From positions 1-64,000 of the forward strand of contig CALVEK010000011.1 of assembly GCA_944326555.1 (NCBI GenBank): DNA of 64,000 nucleotides, written 5' to 3'. Positions 34,214 to 42,322 of this stretch are shown in pieces. Both the position numbers and the translations under genes were made by a program. Each line of letters begins with the position of its first letter. The stretch's first letter is position 1. Source of the stretch: Candidatus Gastranaerophilales bacterium. GTDB lineage: Bacteria > Cyanobacteriota > Vampirovibrionia > Gastranaerophilales > Gastranaerophilaceae. Below the pieces are notes generated by a model. That model was not told the origin of the DNA. It was given only the letters and a program-made list of their open reading frames with translations, and ran no database searches.

Positions 34214-35998
34214 TTGGATAGAGAAGATATTTTATCGGAAGCAAATTCACTAATTGCACAAAAAGATTTTGAGGCAGCTAAAAAACTTTTGAACGAATAT
34301 GTCGATGCAAACCCCGATGATGACAATATAGAAATACAAAAAAATCTCGGGCTTTGCAATGTCAATTTAGAAAAAATGCAAGAGGCAATGACTAACTTTG
34401 AAAAAGTCGTTGATGTTAATCCTGATGATGCGACTAGTTGGTTTTATCTTGGGATAATATATGAATCATTGGATGCTTTGGATAAATCACAAAGTGCCTA
34501 TGAAAAAGTTATATCTTTAAGAGAAGATTATAAAGATGCACATAAAAATCTTGCTGTTTTGTATTTGAAAAAACAATCTCCGGACAAGGCTCTGCTTGCT
34601 GCCGAAAGAGCAATGACAATAGATGCTGATGATTATCAAATCTATTACATAATTGGAACCGCCTATACAACACTCAAAGACTATGAAAAAGCAGTTGAGG
34701 CCTTAAAAAAAGGTATTTCTCTCAGGCCTGAACATCCTTTGATGTATAACAATCTAGGGTCTTGCTATCTTGCTTTAAAACAAATAAAAGATGCACAGCT
34801 TGCTTTTGAAAAAGCAGTTGAATTAAACCCTGATAATGCTACAAGTTATTACAATCTTGGAACATCGTTGCAACTCCAACAAAAACATAATGAGGCTTTT
34901 GAATATTTTAAAAAGGCTTTTGATATTGAACAATCGGAATTTTATCTTACATCATTGGCTTTGGCTTCTATCAATGCAGAAAGATGGCCAGATGCTGTTT
35001 GCTATTATCAAAAATTGATAGTTTTGCATCCTGAAAAACAGAATTTTCAGTACAATCTGGCATGTGCACTGCAGGAGACAGGACGTTTTGATGAAGCTAT
35101 AAAGATACTTGCACCATTGGCGTTAATGAATCCAAAGTCAATTTCTATGGGACAGCGATTGGCGGATTGTTATGAGGCGGTTGGTAAAAATTCTGAAGCG
35201 ATGACAGTTTATAATGCTCTTATAAGACTTGGAAAAATTCCTGCCTCTGTTTATTACAAATATGCCCTTCTTTGCATGAAAACTAACGATAAAGACAAGG
35301 CAGAAACTATTTTTAAAAAGGTTATTCAATTAGAACCTACAAATGCAAGAGCACACAAGGATCTTGGGGTTGTTTATCTGTCTCAAAGACTTTTTGATTA
35401 TGCAAAAGATGAATTCCAAAAAGCCTATGAGCTCGCTCCTGATGATGCTAACATTGTTTTTGAATTGGCAAATTTTTATTATGCGACAAACGATTATCAT
35501 TCAGCAAAAGATTTTTATGAAAAAGCATATGACCTCGAACCGCAAAATATGGATATAGCAATTTTTAGAGGGCTGAATTATCTTGCTTTGCACGATGTAG
35601 ACAAGGCATTGAGTATATTTATCGAAGCTAATTCCAAATATCCGTCTCAGTACTTGATACTGTTTAATATCGGTTTGATATATTTCGGAAAAGGTAATTT
35701 TGATGTTGCTAAGGAATTTTTGTCTGATGCATACAGCATTGAACAAACACCTGATGCAATGAATGCTTTGGCAATGGCGTTTTTTGAACTTAAAGAATAT
35801 GAAAACGTGATAAATCTCGCTTCAAAGTTGCTTGTTCAATTTCCTGAAAATATTAATGTATTGCTACTATTAGCAAAGGCGTACATTGAAACAGGTGATG
35901 TGGATAATTCTGTTAGGTATCTGGACAAAATTATGGAAATATTTCCTGAACAGCCTGAGGCGAAAGAATTGTATCAGAAAATTAAGGGGACAGTATAA
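34214..35998 (+). CDS. TPR-repeat protein
   Basis: A 594-residue protein made almost entirely of tetratricopeptide repeats, about fifteen or more, with consensus pieces such as YNNLGSCYLALKQIKDAQLAFEK (shortened) and ARAHKDLGVVYLSQRLFDYA. The start is the TTG at 34214, because AAGAGGAT sits 7 bases before it and the predicted protein then begins with the first repeat. There is no signal peptide or enzyme domain; TPR arrays dock partner proteins. Its stop overlaps the queD start by one base (TAATG), so the two are translationally coupled. Whether it is functionally linked to queuosine synthesis is unknown. Confidence 0.88.
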   Translation: MDREDILSEANSLIAQKDFEAAKKLLNEYVDANPDDDNIEIQKNLGLCNVNLEKMQEAMTNFEKVVDVNPDDATSWFYLGIIYESLDALDKSQSAYEKVISLREDYKDAHKNLAVLYLKKQSPDKALLAAERAMTIDADDYQIYYIIGTAYTTLKDYEKAVEALKKGISLRPEHPLMYNNLGSCYLALKQIKDAQLAFEKAVELNPDNATSYYNLGTSLQLQQKHNEAFEYFKKAFDIEQSEFYLTSLALASINAERWPDAVCYYQKLIVLHPEKQNFQYNLACALQETGRFDEAIKILAPLALMNPKSISMGQRLADCYEAVGKNSEAMTVYNALIRLGKIPASVYYKYALLCMKTNDKDKAETIFKKVIQLEPTNARAHKDLGVVYLSQRLFDYAKDEFQKAYELAPDDANIVFELANFYYATNDYHSAKDFYEKAYDLEPQNMDIAIFRGLNYLALHDVDKALSIFIEANSKYPSQYLILFNIGLIYFGKGNFDVAKEFLSDAYSIEQTPDAMNALAMAFFELKEYENVINLASKLLVQFPENINVLLLLAKAYIETGDVDNSVRYLDKIMEIFPEQPEAKELYQKIKGTV

Positions 35999-36363
35999 TG
36001 TATGAATTAAAAGTTATAAGTTCATTTTCAGCAGCGCATCATCTTCTTAATTATGAAGGTGAGTGCGAGAATCAACATGGACATAATTGGAAAGTCGAAG
36101 TTTTTATTAAGGGAGAAAATTTAGATAAATCAAATATCCTTGTGGATTTTAAAGTTTTAAAAAGAGAATTAAAGAAAGTTCTTGATAGATTGGATCACAA
36201 GGACATAAATGAATTGCCTGAATTCAAAAATATGAGTCCAAGTAGTGAAATTATTGCAAAGTTTATTTATGACGAAATGAATAAGGTTTTTCCTCAAGTT
36301 TCGAAAGTCGGTGTTTGGGAAAATGAAAATTCTTGTTCTATGTATTATGAAAATTGGGATTAG
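35998..36363 (+). CDS. queD: 6-carboxytetrahydropterin synthase QueD
   Basis: A 121-residue enzyme of the 6-pyruvoyl-tetrahydropterin synthase family. Zinc and catalytic residues are visible as FSAAHHL, the CENQHGH motif (C23, H27, H29) and WENENSCSMYYE at the C-terminus. It makes 6-carboxytetrahydropterin in preQ0/queuosine synthesis, the pathway that ends with QueA encoded at 28235. It overlaps the preceding TPR gene by one base and is followed by uppP. Confidence 0.95.
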   Translation: MYELKVISSFSAAHHLLNYEGECENQHGHNWKVEVFIKGENLDKSNILVDFKVLKRELKKVLDRLDHKDINELPEFKNMSPSSEIIAKFIYDEMNKVFPQVSKVGVWENENSCSMYYENWD

Positions 36364-36382
36364 TTAGGATAGGTTTTTATAT

Positions 36383-37228
36383 ATGAATTTGATACAAGCT
36401 ATTATAATGGGTTTAATGCAAGGTTTAACTGAGTTTTTGCCTGTGTCCAGTTCCGGACATTTGGTTTTGACATCCAGTTTATACAAATTTTTTACTAACA
36501 AAGAATTTGTTGCAGGTAGTTCTGAAGAAGTTGTTTTTGATATTATTCTTCACCTTGGTACTTTGTTGGCTGTCATTTTATTTTTTAAAGATGATATTTT
36601 TAAAATCACAAAGTCTTTTGTAAATGCTTGTATAAAGAGAGATTTTTCTGATTCAGATGCAAAGTTGGCCGCTTTTATTCTTTTAGGTACTGTTTTTACT
36701 GTTTTTGTGGCCTTTCCTTTAAAAATAGTTTCAGAAAGTCTCATTAACCTACCTTATGTTGTTGGAATATTTATTTTTATAACAGGATGTATTCTTTATC
36801 TTGGAGAATGGGCTTCTGAAAAAAAAGCAGCAAAAACAGATAAAGTCAGCTTAAAGACTGCTATTATAATTGGTATTGCTCAAGGTCTTGCATCTATTCC
36901 GGGTATTTCTCGTTCAGGTTCTACTATTTCTACAGGTATTTTTCTCGGTTTAGACAGAGTATCTTGTGCAAGGTATTCTTTCCTTTTGAGTTTACCGATA
37001 ATTATTGGAGCTTCAGTTTTCTATCCTGTTTTAGAAGTTGATTTGCATGAATTTTTAAATTACAACTGGATTGCTTTTGCTGTTGGGTTTATTGTTTCTT
37101 TTATTTCAGGATATTTTTGTATAAAGTATTTTCTGCAGTTTCTTGCAAAACATTCTATGAAAGTTTTTGCATATTATTGTTGGATTGCAGGGGCTTTTAT
37201 GTTTGTATTCTTTAAATTCTTTGCATAA
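36383..37228 (+). CDS. uppP: Undecaprenyl-diphosphatase UppP
   Basis: A 281-residue inner-membrane protein of the BacA/UppP family. The two conserved motifs are QGLTEFLPVSSSGHL near the N-terminus and SIPGISRSGSTIS in the middle, which together form the active site. It removes a phosphate from undecaprenyl diphosphate to recycle the lipid carrier of cell-wall synthesis; overproduction gives bacitracin resistance in E. coli. Length normal. It lies 19 bases after queD and may be co-transcribed. Confidence 0.96.
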   Translation: MNLIQAIIMGLMQGLTEFLPVSSSGHLVLTSSLYKFFTNKEFVAGSSEEVVFDIILHLGTLLAVILFFKDDIFKITKSFVNACIKRDFSDSDAKLAAFILLGTVFTVFVAFPLKIVSESLINLPYVVGIFIFITGCILYLGEWASEKKAAKTDKVSLKTAIIIGIAQGLASIPGISRSGSTISTGIFLGLDRVSCARYSFLLSLPIIIGASVFYPVLEVDLHEFLNYNWIAFAVGFIVSFISGYFCIKYFLQFLAKHSMKVFAYYCWIAGAFMFVFFKFFA

Positions 37229-37334
37229 TAAATATGTTTAAAATACTCTCTTTGCATGATGTATGTCATGGTCAAATCTTGCATGATATGAACATCGATT
37301 TAGACTTTGAAAAAAGTTGGGAGAGGTTAGACAA

Positions 37335-37832
37335 ATGGTTAGTTCAATTGGTTCTGTTGCGAGCAGTATGTTTTTGCAATATCAAAATCTACAGGCAGGT
37401 TCTGATGCTTTATCCACGCAGCAGGGACAGAGTTTTGAAGAATTGATAGGTATGGGGAAAATTTCTCAAGATGACGGTTCTTCATCTATGAGTATTACAG
37501 CGTTACCTTCCGTTTCATCTTCCGGTGGTTCATCTGCATCTTCATCATCATCTTCTTCTTCAAACAGTGAGATGGATTTAAACGGTGATGGTGTTGTTAC
37601 GTCTGATGAAGTTATGCAGTATATTGCAATGCAAATGTCAGAAAAAGTTCAGGAAGATATAGCTTCTGATGAGGCGTCTGATAATATGGCTCAGAACGAA
37701 AATCAAAATCAGCAGCAACATAAATCAGGTGTTGAAAATTTCAAAACTCAGATGGCTTCTCAGGCTTATCAATTCGGTGAAAATCTCTTAACTGCATCAA
37801 TTGGTGCTGTTACAAAAAGTTTTGTACTTTGA
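37335..37832 (+). CDS. Small protein with poly-serine linker and EF-hand-type calcium loop
   Basis: A 165-residue protein of unknown function. After an N-terminal helix (SIGSVASSMFLQYQNLQAG), there is a serine-rich linker (about 54-71) and then DLNGDGVVTSDEV, which matches a calcium-binding EF-hand or dockerin-type loop (acidic/polar at positions 1, 3 and 5, Gly at 6, Glu at 12). One helix follows (MQYIAMQMSEKVQEDI). A Gln/Asn-rich stretch precedes the C-terminal helix. No signal peptide is present. The ATG at 37335 is chosen because GGGAGAGG lies before it. It is 106 bases after uppP. Confidence 0.65.
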   Translation: MVSSIGSVASSMFLQYQNLQAGSDALSTQQGQSFEELIGMGKISQDDGSSSMSITALPSVSSSGGSSASSSSSSSSNSEMDLNGDGVVTSDEVMQYIAMQMSEKVQEDIASDEASDNMAQNENQNQQQHKSGVENFKTQMASQAYQFGENLLTASIGAVTKSFVL

Positions 37833-37904
37833 AAAGATTCCTTTATAGCAGCTACTGACTTGGGCGAGGTCTGAACAGGGTGATATTATTTTTACGCAAA
37901 AAAA

Positions 37905-37930
37905 AAGACCTTTCGGTCTTAAATATTTTT
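37905..37930 (+). terminator. Terminator after the EF-hand protein gene
   Basis: AAGACC (37905-37910), loop TTTC, GGTCTT (37915-37920), followed by an A/T-rich tail ending in TTTTT. The 70 bases between the stop codon and this hairpin are more G-rich than the surroundings (for example TTGGGCGAGGTC). Confidence 0.7.
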
Positions 37931-37953
37931 GTGTTCCTCGTGTGTTGTAGATT

Positions 37954-37999
37954 TTCTCTCTTTATTCCTCGTATATATATAAAGTATACACAGAGAGAA
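37954..37999. repeat. Nested inverted repeat in the gene-free stretch
   Basis: TTCTCTCT (37954-37961) pairs with AGAGAGAA (37992-37999), and GTATA (37971-37975) with TATAC (37985-37989) inside it. There is no T-tract for a terminator on the plus strand. It lies downstream of the convergent DUF1292 gene and may shape its mRNA 3' end. Confidence 0.4.
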
Positions 38000-38041
38000 T
38001 AATTGCTATATAGGAACTAAATTGTTAAGAAATATTAAAAC

Positions 38042-38350
38042 CTATTTTGATGTTTCTTCTTCGATGTCTTCAAGAGTATCTATAAAGTCTACAACTTTGT
38101 TGAACTCTTCGTCATCTTCAATCATTTCAAATATATATTCTTCACCTTCTTTTGTTAATCGCATCAAGACGACTTCTCTTTCTACATTGGGGTCGTCATT
38201 TTCATTTTCTTCTTTAGGAAGCAAAAGACCGTATTCTTTGCCGTCCATTTCGATAATGTCTATCAGTTCGAAGTTAACTACGTTGCCGTCTTCATCGATA
38301 GTTTCAATCATTTGTTCTTCGATTTCTTCATTGTGAGAATGTTTTGTCAT
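38042..38350 (-). CDS. DUF1292-family protein
   Basis: A 102-residue very acidic protein matching the DUF1292 family (YrzB in Firmicutes): TIDEDGNVVNFELIDIIEMDGKEYGLLLP and EYIFEMIEDDEEF. The function is unknown. It follows ruvX by 16 bases on the same strand, which is the order found in many Firmicutes (ruvX then yrzB-type gene) and supports the call. Confidence 0.85.
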   Translation of the reverse strand: MTKHSHNEEIEEQMIETIDEDGNVVNFELIDIIEMDGKEYGLLLPKEENENDDPNVEREVVLMRLTKEGEEYIFEMIEDDEEFNKVVDFIDTLEDIEEETSK

Positions 38351-38366
38351 ATATTTTTCCTTTTCT

Positions 38367-38783
38367 TTAGTTAGTTCTGTCCAGATATTGTTGTAGTATA
38401 ATACAAGCGCTTTTTAAATCAACCATACCCTTGTTTTTTGTGTACTTCTTGCCTTGAAGCGCCAGTATATTTTCTGCTTGTTTACTTGTTAGTCGTTCGT
38501 CTTCAAACAGAAACTCCTTATCGGGAATATTTTCTTTCAGTTTGTTGGCAAACGCAATACAATCTTCTGCTTGAGGACCCAGTGTCCCGTTCATATTTTT
38601 GGGCAGACCGATAATTACTTTTTCTACCGAATTAGAATGACATAAATCCTTTATTTTTTCAATTGCCATTTGTTCCGGTTCTCTTTGGATTGTTTCACAA
38701 GGTTGTGCTGTAAGTAATAAAAAATCACTTAGTGCTACTCCAATTCTTTTTGTTCCCACGTCAAGTCCCATTACCTTGTGCAT
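38367..38783 (-). CDS. ruvX: RuvX/YqgF-family RNase H-fold nuclease
   Basis: A 138-residue protein of the YqgF family. The RNase H-like fold is shown by GLDVGTKRIGVALSD at the N-terminus, VEKVIIGLPKNMNG, and FEDERLTSKQAE with catalytic acids. Members are Holliday-junction resolvases and/or 16S rRNA 5'-end processing factors. The gene abuts the upstream HEAT-like gene (1-base gap) and precedes DUF1292. Confidence 0.94.
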   Translation of the reverse strand: MHKVMGLDVGTKRIGVALSDFLLLTAQPCETIQREPEQMAIEKIKDLCHSNSVEKVIIGLPKNMNGTLGPQAEDCIAFANKLKENIPDKEFLFEDERLTSKQAENILALQGKKYTKNKGMVDLKSACIILQQYLDRTN

Positions 38784-38784
38784 A

Positions 38785-40416
38785 TTAAATCCAACTGCTT
38801 TCTATGCTTTTTATAGCATTTTCTATGTATTTTATATCAATTGATTCAAGTTCTTTGTTTGATTTTCTTGAAAATATTGATGTTGCGTTTTTGAGACTTT
38901 TATATTTGTCTTTTTGTCCAAGAAAATATTGGTATAGGCTCTTTTTTAAGTAATCTGTAAGTAGTCTGTCTTTATATTCGTTGTTGTCTGTCAATGAATA
39001 CAGTATTTGAGAAAAATCACTGTCTTCAAATGACTTTGACATATAGGCACACATTGTAAGTCTGTGATTTAAAACAGATAATTCTGTTTGGTTAAATATT
39101 TCGTATTTGTTGCTTTCAATTTTTTCTTCAAAAACAACAGTATCTGTGATTTTATTATTTTCTATATTTTCAACCAATTCAGAAAACTTTTTGTTATCAT
39201 CTTTTTCCATAAACCATTTGTCAAAGTATGGTTGTTCATATATTTTTTTCATTAAGAATTCGTTGAGTTCTATCTTTTCAAGGTTTTCTTTTATGTTGAT
39301 TTCTTCATAGTCAACATCATTTGTGATTGATTTCCAAGCTATATATTCATAAGGAACTTCTTGATATTTTAGTCTTGTTATTTTTTCTGCATTTTCCATA
39401 AGATATTTTGCAAAAGTGCAGTCTATTTGAGAAATATTGTTATCCTGATAGAACTTTGAAGTTATTCTTTCAAATTCCTTTTCGGATATTTCATTAAATC
39501 CAAAGCAATCAATAATTCCGTCTATGTCATTGACTACTAATGCGAACATTTGTATAAAGTTTAGTTCATTTTTTCTTGAAAAAATGAGTCCGATATTGCC
39601 ATGTCCGTCAGGGTAACTTGCATAGCAATTATATACGGGAGATAGTTCAAGCAGTTTTTTATAGTAATCTTTCGTGATGTCTTTTGTTACTCCAGACAAT
39701 TTTAAAAGGTTTAGACTTTTTTGCACGGTATATTTTACTTTTGCATCTTCGATATTTTCTTGCAGCCACATTAAAATTGGGTAAGCAAGATTTGATTTGC
39801 TTTCACCAATTGCTTGTATTGCAGTTTGAGCGATTTCACTATATGGATTTGACATTATAACAGGTATCAATATGTTTGTAAGATTGTCCCCGTCATAGTC
39901 ATTTGTGAGTGAGGTTACAAGCATTTCTTTTTCTGAATCAGGAAGTGCTGAGAGAAAGTCCAGAAAATCTATTTGTGCTTCCGGATTTATTTTTGCATTT
40001 TCCAAAAGTTTTATTGTATCCGAATCGATTACTTCATCAGGATTTTCAAAATAGCTGATATATTGGTCATAATTTACGTGTTTACCTGTTTCTCTCAATA
40101 TTTCAACAAGTTTTGCTTTGAGAGAATCTTTTATTTTGGGGTTGGCTAGTTCTTCAAAAAAAGCAGCTTCTATTTTAGGTGTATCTACAAGCTCTCTCAG
40201 TAAATAAGATATTGTGTAGTCTTTTGCTTCTGTGTTCTCTTTTAACAGTTCTTTTAAAAGAATTTCAAGGATTGCATCTTTATTTTGGATGTTTTTTAAT
40301 TCATTAACTGTTTTTTCTACAAAGCTCCCGTCTTGAGAATTGTTTATAAGATTTATTACTGCAGACAGGAGTTTGGCTCTTATTTGAAGTTTATTTTCCT
40401 GAATATTTTCAGGCAT
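38785..40416 (-). CDS. Uncharacterised helical-repeat protein
   Basis: A 543-residue acidic protein without signal peptide. The N-terminal 230 residues are paired helices that look like HEAT/ARM-type repeats (for example LILLKELL-like KDAILEILLKELLK, and NPYSEIAQTAIQAIGESKS). The C-terminal half is a mixed domain I do not recognise (YPDGHGNIGLIFSRKNELN, FALVVNDIDGIIDCFGFNE). It sits between the zinc-finger gene (20-base gap) and ruvX (1-base gap) in one operon. Function unknown. Confidence 0.75.
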   Translation of the reverse strand: MPENIQENKLQIRAKLLSAVINLINNSQDGSFVEKTVNELKNIQNKDAILEILLKELLKENTEAKDYTISYLLRELVDTPKIEAAFFEELANPKIKDSLKAKLVEILRETGKHVNYDQYISYFENPDEVIDSDTIKLLENAKINPEAQIDFLDFLSALPDSEKEMLVTSLTNDYDGDNLTNILIPVIMSNPYSEIAQTAIQAIGESKSNLAYPILMWLQENIEDAKVKYTVQKSLNLLKLSGVTKDITKDYYKKLLELSPVYNCYASYPDGHGNIGLIFSRKNELNFIQMFALVVNDIDGIIDCFGFNEISEKEFERITSKFYQDNNISQIDCTFAKYLMENAEKITRLKYQEVPYEYIAWKSITNDVDYEEINIKENLEKIELNEFLMKKIYEQPYFDKWFMEKDDNKKFSELVENIENNKITDTVVFEEKIESNKYEIFNQTELSVLNHRLTMCAYMSKSFEDSDFSQILYSLTDNNEYKDRLLTDYLKKSLYQYFLGQKDKYKSLKNATSIFSRKSNKELESIDIKYIENAIKSIESSWI

Positions 40417-40436
40417 GATTTATTGCTCCTTGTCTT

Positions 40437-40718
40437 TTATTCTAATTTTGTCCAAAATGCATCAAGTATTTTTTGAGCTTCGCCTGAGGGCATTCTATCT
40501 TCAAGAATCAAGTATTGCACAGCAATCATTGTGCATTCCGAACAAATATTTACTCCGGGACCCTTTACCATTTTGACGACTTCTGTATTTGGTCGACCAC
40601 AAAAACTACAGTATACAGGCTCAAATTTGGCTCCGTTCTGTGTTGATTCTTCATTTTTTTGTTTTTCGTTATCGTGTTTTGCCTTGGATAAGGATACTAC
40701 TTTTTCATCATTGGACAT
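40437..40718 (-). CDS. Stand-alone ClpX-type zinc-finger protein
   Basis: A 93-residue protein whose residues 34-75 match the N-terminal zinc-binding domain of ClpX: YCSFCGRPNTEVVKMVKGPG then NICSECTMIAVQYLI, with ligands C37, C40, C59 and C62. In ClpX that domain dimerises and binds adaptors and substrates; here no AAA+ part follows. The Lys/Glu-rich N-terminus looks disordered, and a short helix ends the protein. AAGGGA precedes the ATG. It is the first gene of the operon with the helical-repeat protein, ruvX and DUF1292. A role as a Clp adaptor or competitor is speculation. Confidence 0.8.
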   Translation of the reverse strand: MSNDEKVVSLSKAKHDNEKQKNEESTQNGAKFEPVYCSFCGRPNTEVVKMVKGPGVNICSECTMIAVQYLILEDRMPSGEAQKILDAFWTKLE

Positions 40719-40842
40719 GTCTGTTTTCCCTTTTCTACTTCGTTTATTGTATCTTATTTTATGTGTGTTGCCAAATTTTTTAATTTTGTTTATTATGTTA
40801 AGGTATTACAGAGTTACAATTTTTTGAATTTATATATTTCTT

Positions 40843-41484
40843 ATGAAGAAAGTTGTTTTATTAATTACAATATTGTTTGTCTCCGTTATTAGTACAGCTT
40901 GTATAAACAATTTAGCTGTTCAAGAGTTAAATAACAAGGCAAAAGAATATATGGCTAATGGAGAAACTGAAAAAGCTATTTGCCGTTTGCGTTCAAGTAT
41001 TGATCTTGATACCAGTATCTTTGAGACACATTATAACTTAGGTGTTGCTCTTATTGAAAATAAAGAATATGCAGAGGCTCAAAGTGCTTTGCAAAATGCT
41101 ATAAAGCTAAAACCGGAGTTTGCTGATTCATATTATTCTTTGGCCGTAGCTTTTGAAAATGAGGCAAGTGATATTATCAACGGCGTTAATAAAGAAGCTG
41201 ATGAAGATGCTGTGTCTGATGATGATAGCAGTAATGATACCAAAGCTGACAAGAAAAAAGAGTTAACTGAGTCGGATAAGACAAAGATTGTAGAATATTA
41301 TAATTCTGCTGTTGATAACTACAATAAGTATCTTGTAAAACAAACTGATGCAAAAGATAAGGATAAAATACTTTCACAGATAGATTATCTTAATTCAGAA
41401 ATAAAAAAATATAATACTGACAGAAACACAAGTCTAAATAGTTCTGCTGTTTCTACTACAAAGGAAAGTCCGGTTTTGGAATAA
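40843..41484 (+). CDS. TPR-containing probable lipoprotein
   Basis: A 213-residue protein with a signal peptide ending in VISTAC at C20, a plausible lipobox although the -3 residue is serine rather than leucine. Residues about 25-115 hold two to three TPR motifs (HYNLGVALIENKEYAEAQSAL, DSYYSLAVAFENEA). An acidic linker (about 120-140) precedes a further helical repeat. It is probably anchored to a membrane from the periplasm. Its stop overlaps the lgt start by one base (TAATG), so the lipoprotein and the enzyme that lipidates such proteins are translationally coupled. Confidence 0.82.
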   Translation: MKKVVLLITILFVSVISTACINNLAVQELNNKAKEYMANGETEKAICRLRSSIDLDTSIFETHYNLGVALIENKEYAEAQSALQNAIKLKPEFADSYYSLAVAFENEASDIINGVNKEADEDAVSDDDSSNDTKADKKKELTESDKTKIVEYYNSAVDNYNKYLVKQTDAKDKDKILSQIDYLNSEIKKYNTDRNTSLNSSAVSTTKESPVLE

Positions 41485-42287
41485 TGCAGTCGCCGCCTTC
41501 TTCAATATTATTTGAAGTAAATGGTTTTTGTATCCATTATTATGGCGTGATAATGTTTTTGGCGATTATATCGGCTCTTTTTGTAATCCGTTACATTGCC
41601 AAGAATTTTTATAGAAATGTAAATACTGATATTATTTTGGATATTTTGCCTTGTATAATATTATTCTCCATCTTAGGGGCAAGGTTGTATTATGTTTTGA
41701 TGGATTTTTCTTATTATTCTGCTCATATTGTAGAAATACCCGCAATATGGAACGGGGGTATGTCAATACATGGCGGAATTTTGGGAGGAATTTTAAGCGG
41801 TTTAATACTGGCTAAGATAAAGAAGATAGATTTTTTAACTTATGCGGATGTATTTGCGTACGGTATTGTTATAGGGCAAGCTATTGGTCGTTTTGGTAAT
41901 TACTTTAACTGTGAGGCCTTTGGAAAACCTTGTTCAATTCCTTATTTAAAGTTATACATTCCCGAGCAGTTTAGACCTTTTGGTTACGAACTATACGATT
42001 ATTTCCATCCGACATTTTTGTACGAATCATTGTGGGATCTACTTGTGTTTTTTATTTTGTTTTTTGTAGTAAGAAAATTTGTTTCTGTTAAAAATCTTTC
42101 ACAAGGAACAATATTTTTTTCATATTTGATTTTATATTCCATTGGACGATTTTTTATTGAGTGGTGCCGTTTGGATAGCGTAAAAAACTTTGGCTCTGTT
42201 CCTGTTGCTCAAATTGTTTGCGTTTTAACTGTTTTGGCAGGTATTTTGTTTTTATTTTTATTGAATAGAAGAAGAGGTAAGATTTAA
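41484..42287 (+). CDS. lgt: Prolipoprotein diacylglyceryl transferase
   Basis: A 267-residue inner-membrane enzyme with about seven hydrophobic segments. The family signature GRFGNYFNCEAFG is present, as are GARLYYVLMD, GGMSIHGGILGG (with the essential His) and the C-terminal GRFFIEWCRLDS. Lgt transfers diacylglycerol to the lipobox cysteine, the first step of lipoprotein maturation. Length is normal. It is coupled to the preceding lipoprotein gene and ends in a hairpin. Confidence 0.96.
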   Translation: MQSPPSSILFEVNGFCIHYYGVIMFLAIISALFVIRYIAKNFYRNVNTDIILDILPCIILFSILGARLYYVLMDFSYYSAHIVEIPAIWNGGMSIHGGILGGILSGLILAKIKKIDFLTYADVFAYGIVIGQAIGRFGNYFNCEAFGKPCSIPYLKLYIPEQFRPFGYELYDYFHPTFLYESLWDLLVFFILFFVVRKFVSVKNLSQGTIFFSYLILYSIGRFFIEWCRLDSVKNFGSVPVAQIVCVLTVLAGILFLFLLNRRRGKI

Positions 42288-42299
42288 GGCTTACCTCTT
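42272..42299. terminator. Terminator-like hairpin at the lgt stop codon
   Basis: AAGAGGTAAG (42272-42281) pairs perfectly with CTTACCTCTT (42290-42299), with an 8-base loop holding the lgt stop codon. The plus-strand T-tract is poor; it separates two convergent genes. Confidence 0.5.
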
Positions 42300-42322
42300 G
42301 ATATATGTAATAGATGATGTAT

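Noticed and set aside
38022-38336. Ser-rich plus-strand frame opposite the DUF1292 gene
   Set aside because: Poly-Ser arises from the reverse of an acidic gene; the DUF1292 assignment on the minus strand is supported by its position after ruvX.
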